Positions 20,515 through 20,643 of a DNA stretch of 20,643 bases are shown one piece after another. Under the pieces are notes generated by a model. It saw nothing but the letters and a program-made list of their open reading frames with translations, ran no database searches and was not told where the DNA came from. Both the position numbers and the translations under genes were made by a program. Each line of letters begins with the position of its first letter. Within the stretch, counting starts at the first letter, position 1. This DNA comes from Halococcaceae archaeon (GTDB lineage Archaea > Halobacteriota > Halobacteria > Halobacteriales > Halalkalicoccaceae): NCBI GenBank assembly GCA_007129135.1, contig SKWB01000292.1:1-20643 (forward strand), given 5' to 3'.

Positions 20515-20643
20515 ATGAACACCGGCCGGATTACGCTCAGAAAGCACTTGCTGGATACTCGTTTTGAGGACGATGAGTTCGTCATCACTGCCGAGATCCC
20601 CAGCGCGAGGAAAGACGGCCTTGTGGTTGGGATCGATCGGAAC
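20515..20643 (+). CDS. Start of an unidentified gene, possibly Hsp20-like (3' partial)
   Basis: Only the first 43 codons are inside the window. They are open from ATG 20515, which sits at the leaderless distance from a ttaaca box. The segment DDEFVITAEIPSARKDGLVVGID (19-41) resembles the first strands of the Hsp20/alpha-crystallin fold, where a D-E-F-V-x-x-A-x-x-P-G pattern is common; the glycine after the proline is replaced by serine. That is weak evidence from a short fragment. Codon choice differs from the rest of the window: 12 of 43 codons end in A or T, and TTG, AGA, ATT and TTT are used, suggesting recent acquisition or low expression. The upstream region has repeats and a palindrome that could be an operator. 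Confidence 0.5.
   Translation, partial: MNTGRITLRKHLLDTRFEDDEFVITAEIPSARKDGLVVGIDRN

Overview
The window comes from a haloarchaeon (class Halobacteria); I cannot name the genus. The evidence is roughly two-thirds G+C with strongly GC-ending codons, very acidic proteins, many genes with a T/A-rich box about 26 bases before the start codon (leaderless promoters), GTG starts, a Tat-type lipoprotein, and archaeal enzymes such as GTP cyclohydrolase III, archaeal Elp3 and archaeal-type glutamyl-tRNA synthetase. Apart from the last ~600 bases it looks like ordinary, tightly packed chromosome, and almost every gene is a stand-alone housekeeping unit rather than part of a pathway cluster.

Layout. 1-3477 (+): end of an ornithine cyclodeaminase/alanine dehydrogenase family gene, a lipoprotein, hisH, tdk, a Yip1-family membrane protein and a small conserved protein. 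A methyltransferase (3478-4095, -) follows, its stop codon abutting its neighbour's. 4262-9007 (+): a zinc-finger/S1/OB/DHH protein, elp3 and a DUF4013 membrane protein. 9019-10248 (-): a GNAT acetyltransferase and a CPBP membrane protease. 10331-10651 (+): DUF5785 protein. 10656-11345 (-): udk. 11438-13412 (+): GTP cyclohydrolase III, a CBS-pair/zinc-ribbon protein with a GNAT gene 5 bases behind it, and tRNA-Thr(UGU). 13603-14251: a two-helix mini membrane protein (+) facing a small winged-helix regulator (-). 14252-16021: a 355-base gene-free stretch with repeats and hairpins, a cobalamin-binding BtuF-like gene (+), and a convergent metallophosphoesterase (-) interrupted by an in-frame amber codon. 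16119-19204 (+): a DAO-type FAD oxidoreductase and gltX. 19431-19931 (-): a haloarchaeal conserved protein. 19932-20514: gene-free, less GC-rich, possibly the scar of a mobile element. 20515-end (+): start of a gene of different codon use.

How the genes relate. Translation is a recurring theme (elp3, tRNA-Thr, gltX). tdk and udk are both pyrimidine-nucleoside salvage kinases. GTP cyclohydrolase III feeds flavin and F420 synthesis. The BtuF-like gene points to corrinoid uptake or handling.

No defence island, CRISPR, intact insertion sequence or rRNA is visible. The signals most worth checking are non-coding or decoding-related: the structured leader before the cobalamin-binding gene (four related repeats and resemblance to fragments of the cobalamin riboswitch core), the amber codon inside a phosphoesterase whose C-terminal tail stays perfectly readable beyond it, a tRNA-Thr lacking the usual U8/A14/A21 bases, and a short upstream ORF whose stop overlaps the DUF4013 start codon.
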